Of a stretch of DNA of 64,000 nt, positions 63,902 to 64,000 are shown piece after piece. Every line of letters begins with the position of its first letter. Position 1 is the first letter of the stretch. Under the pieces are notes generated by a model, which saw only the letters and a program-made list of their open reading frames with translations, had not been told where the DNA came from and made no database searches. This stretch comes from Bacillus alkalisoli (GTDB lineage Bacteria; Bacillota; Bacilli; Bacillales; Bacillaceae_I): assembly GCF_002797415.1 (NCBI RefSeq), contig NZ_KZ454944.1:767745-831744 (forward strand), in the 5' to 3' direction. The position numbers were made by a program, and so were the translations under genes.

Positions 63902-64000
63902 TCAATCTAAATTGTTTTCTACCTCATCCCATTTCTGTTTCCATTCTGAATAGGTAATGTATGGAGTGTCTAATATTTCATCATAAAAGAAAGCGAGAAC
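63902..64000 (-). CDS. C-terminal end of an unidentified gene
   Basis: A frame open to the right edge ends at TGA (63904-63902) with 32 residues: LDTPYITYSEWKQKWDEVE lies near the end. It ends 33 bp before the sigma start, so it may be in the same operon or simply upstream. The family cannot be judged. Confidence 0.5.
   Translation of the reverse strand, partial: VLAFFYDEILDTPYITYSEWKQKWDEVENNLD

Overview
The window is chromosomal DNA from a low-GC, endospore-forming member of the Bacillaceae. Much of its gene order follows the yus-yur-yun-yut-yum-yui stretch of Bacillus subtilis: gcvH, metNPQ, sufCDSUB, lytH, lipA, yutC-yutM, yumB/yumC, yuiA-yuiF. Sporulation genes (lytH, a YhcN/YlaJ-type lipoprotein, yutH) support a spore former. 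I see no prophage, intact insertion sequence, CRISPR array, rRNA or tRNA.

Layout. 1-5.6 kb: a truncated Mrp/ApbC gene and, divergent from it, a five-gene molybdopterin respiratory module. Each side carries a perfect Fnr box (TGTGA-N6-TCACA) at activator spacing from a -10 box. 6-14.2 kb: yusI, gcvH, yusG-F-E, an MFS transporter, yusD, then two S-box (SAM) riboswitches in series ahead of metNPQ, and yurZ. 14.2-15.6 kb is gene-poor. 15.6-20.8 kb: the sufCDSUB iron-sulfur assembly operon. 21-26.5 kb: yunF, an ECF sigma gene with a frameshifted partner, yunD, yunC and an HD-GYP gene. 26.7-30.8 kb: a lysine riboswitch ahead of an NhaC-type (LysW-like) transporter, then an NSS transporter with a 37-residue partner. 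30.9-44.4 kb: lytH, lipA and the yut cluster, with an intact EAL phosphodiesterase. 44.7-58.8 kb: nucleoside transporter yutK, sufA-like yutM, a TIMP/NTR-like surface protein, yumC, yumB with Rex-like operators, a Nudix gene, and yuiA-yuiF including pepA. 58.8-64 kb, minus strand: two overlapping SEDS glycosyltransferase genes and an ECF sigma / membrane protein / ABC ATPase operon.

How the genes connect. Iron-sulfur assembly and use is a recurrent theme: suf operon, SufA-like YutM, Nfu-like YutI, Mrp, LipA and the Fe-S-rich Fnr-controlled module. Redox sensing also recurs, with Fnr at the left end and Rex at yumB. Lipoate metabolism is represented by lipA and gcvH. Riboswitches link methionine and lysine transporters to their ligands.

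The least explained part is the intergenic DNA. It holds (a) eight copies of a GC-rich, modular, long-stemmed inverted-repeat element whose arms differ between copies but pair within each copy; (b) five copies of an AT-rich, MITE-like element of about 150 bp, always oriented with the same end towards a gene start; (c) three tandem arrays with a 52-bp hairpin unit at the 3' ends of yutF, yutM and yuiF, in place of ordinary terminators; and (d) two degenerate arrays with a strict 21-bp period. These, with the Fnr-controlled molybdoenzyme module, are the best candidates for undescribed biology.
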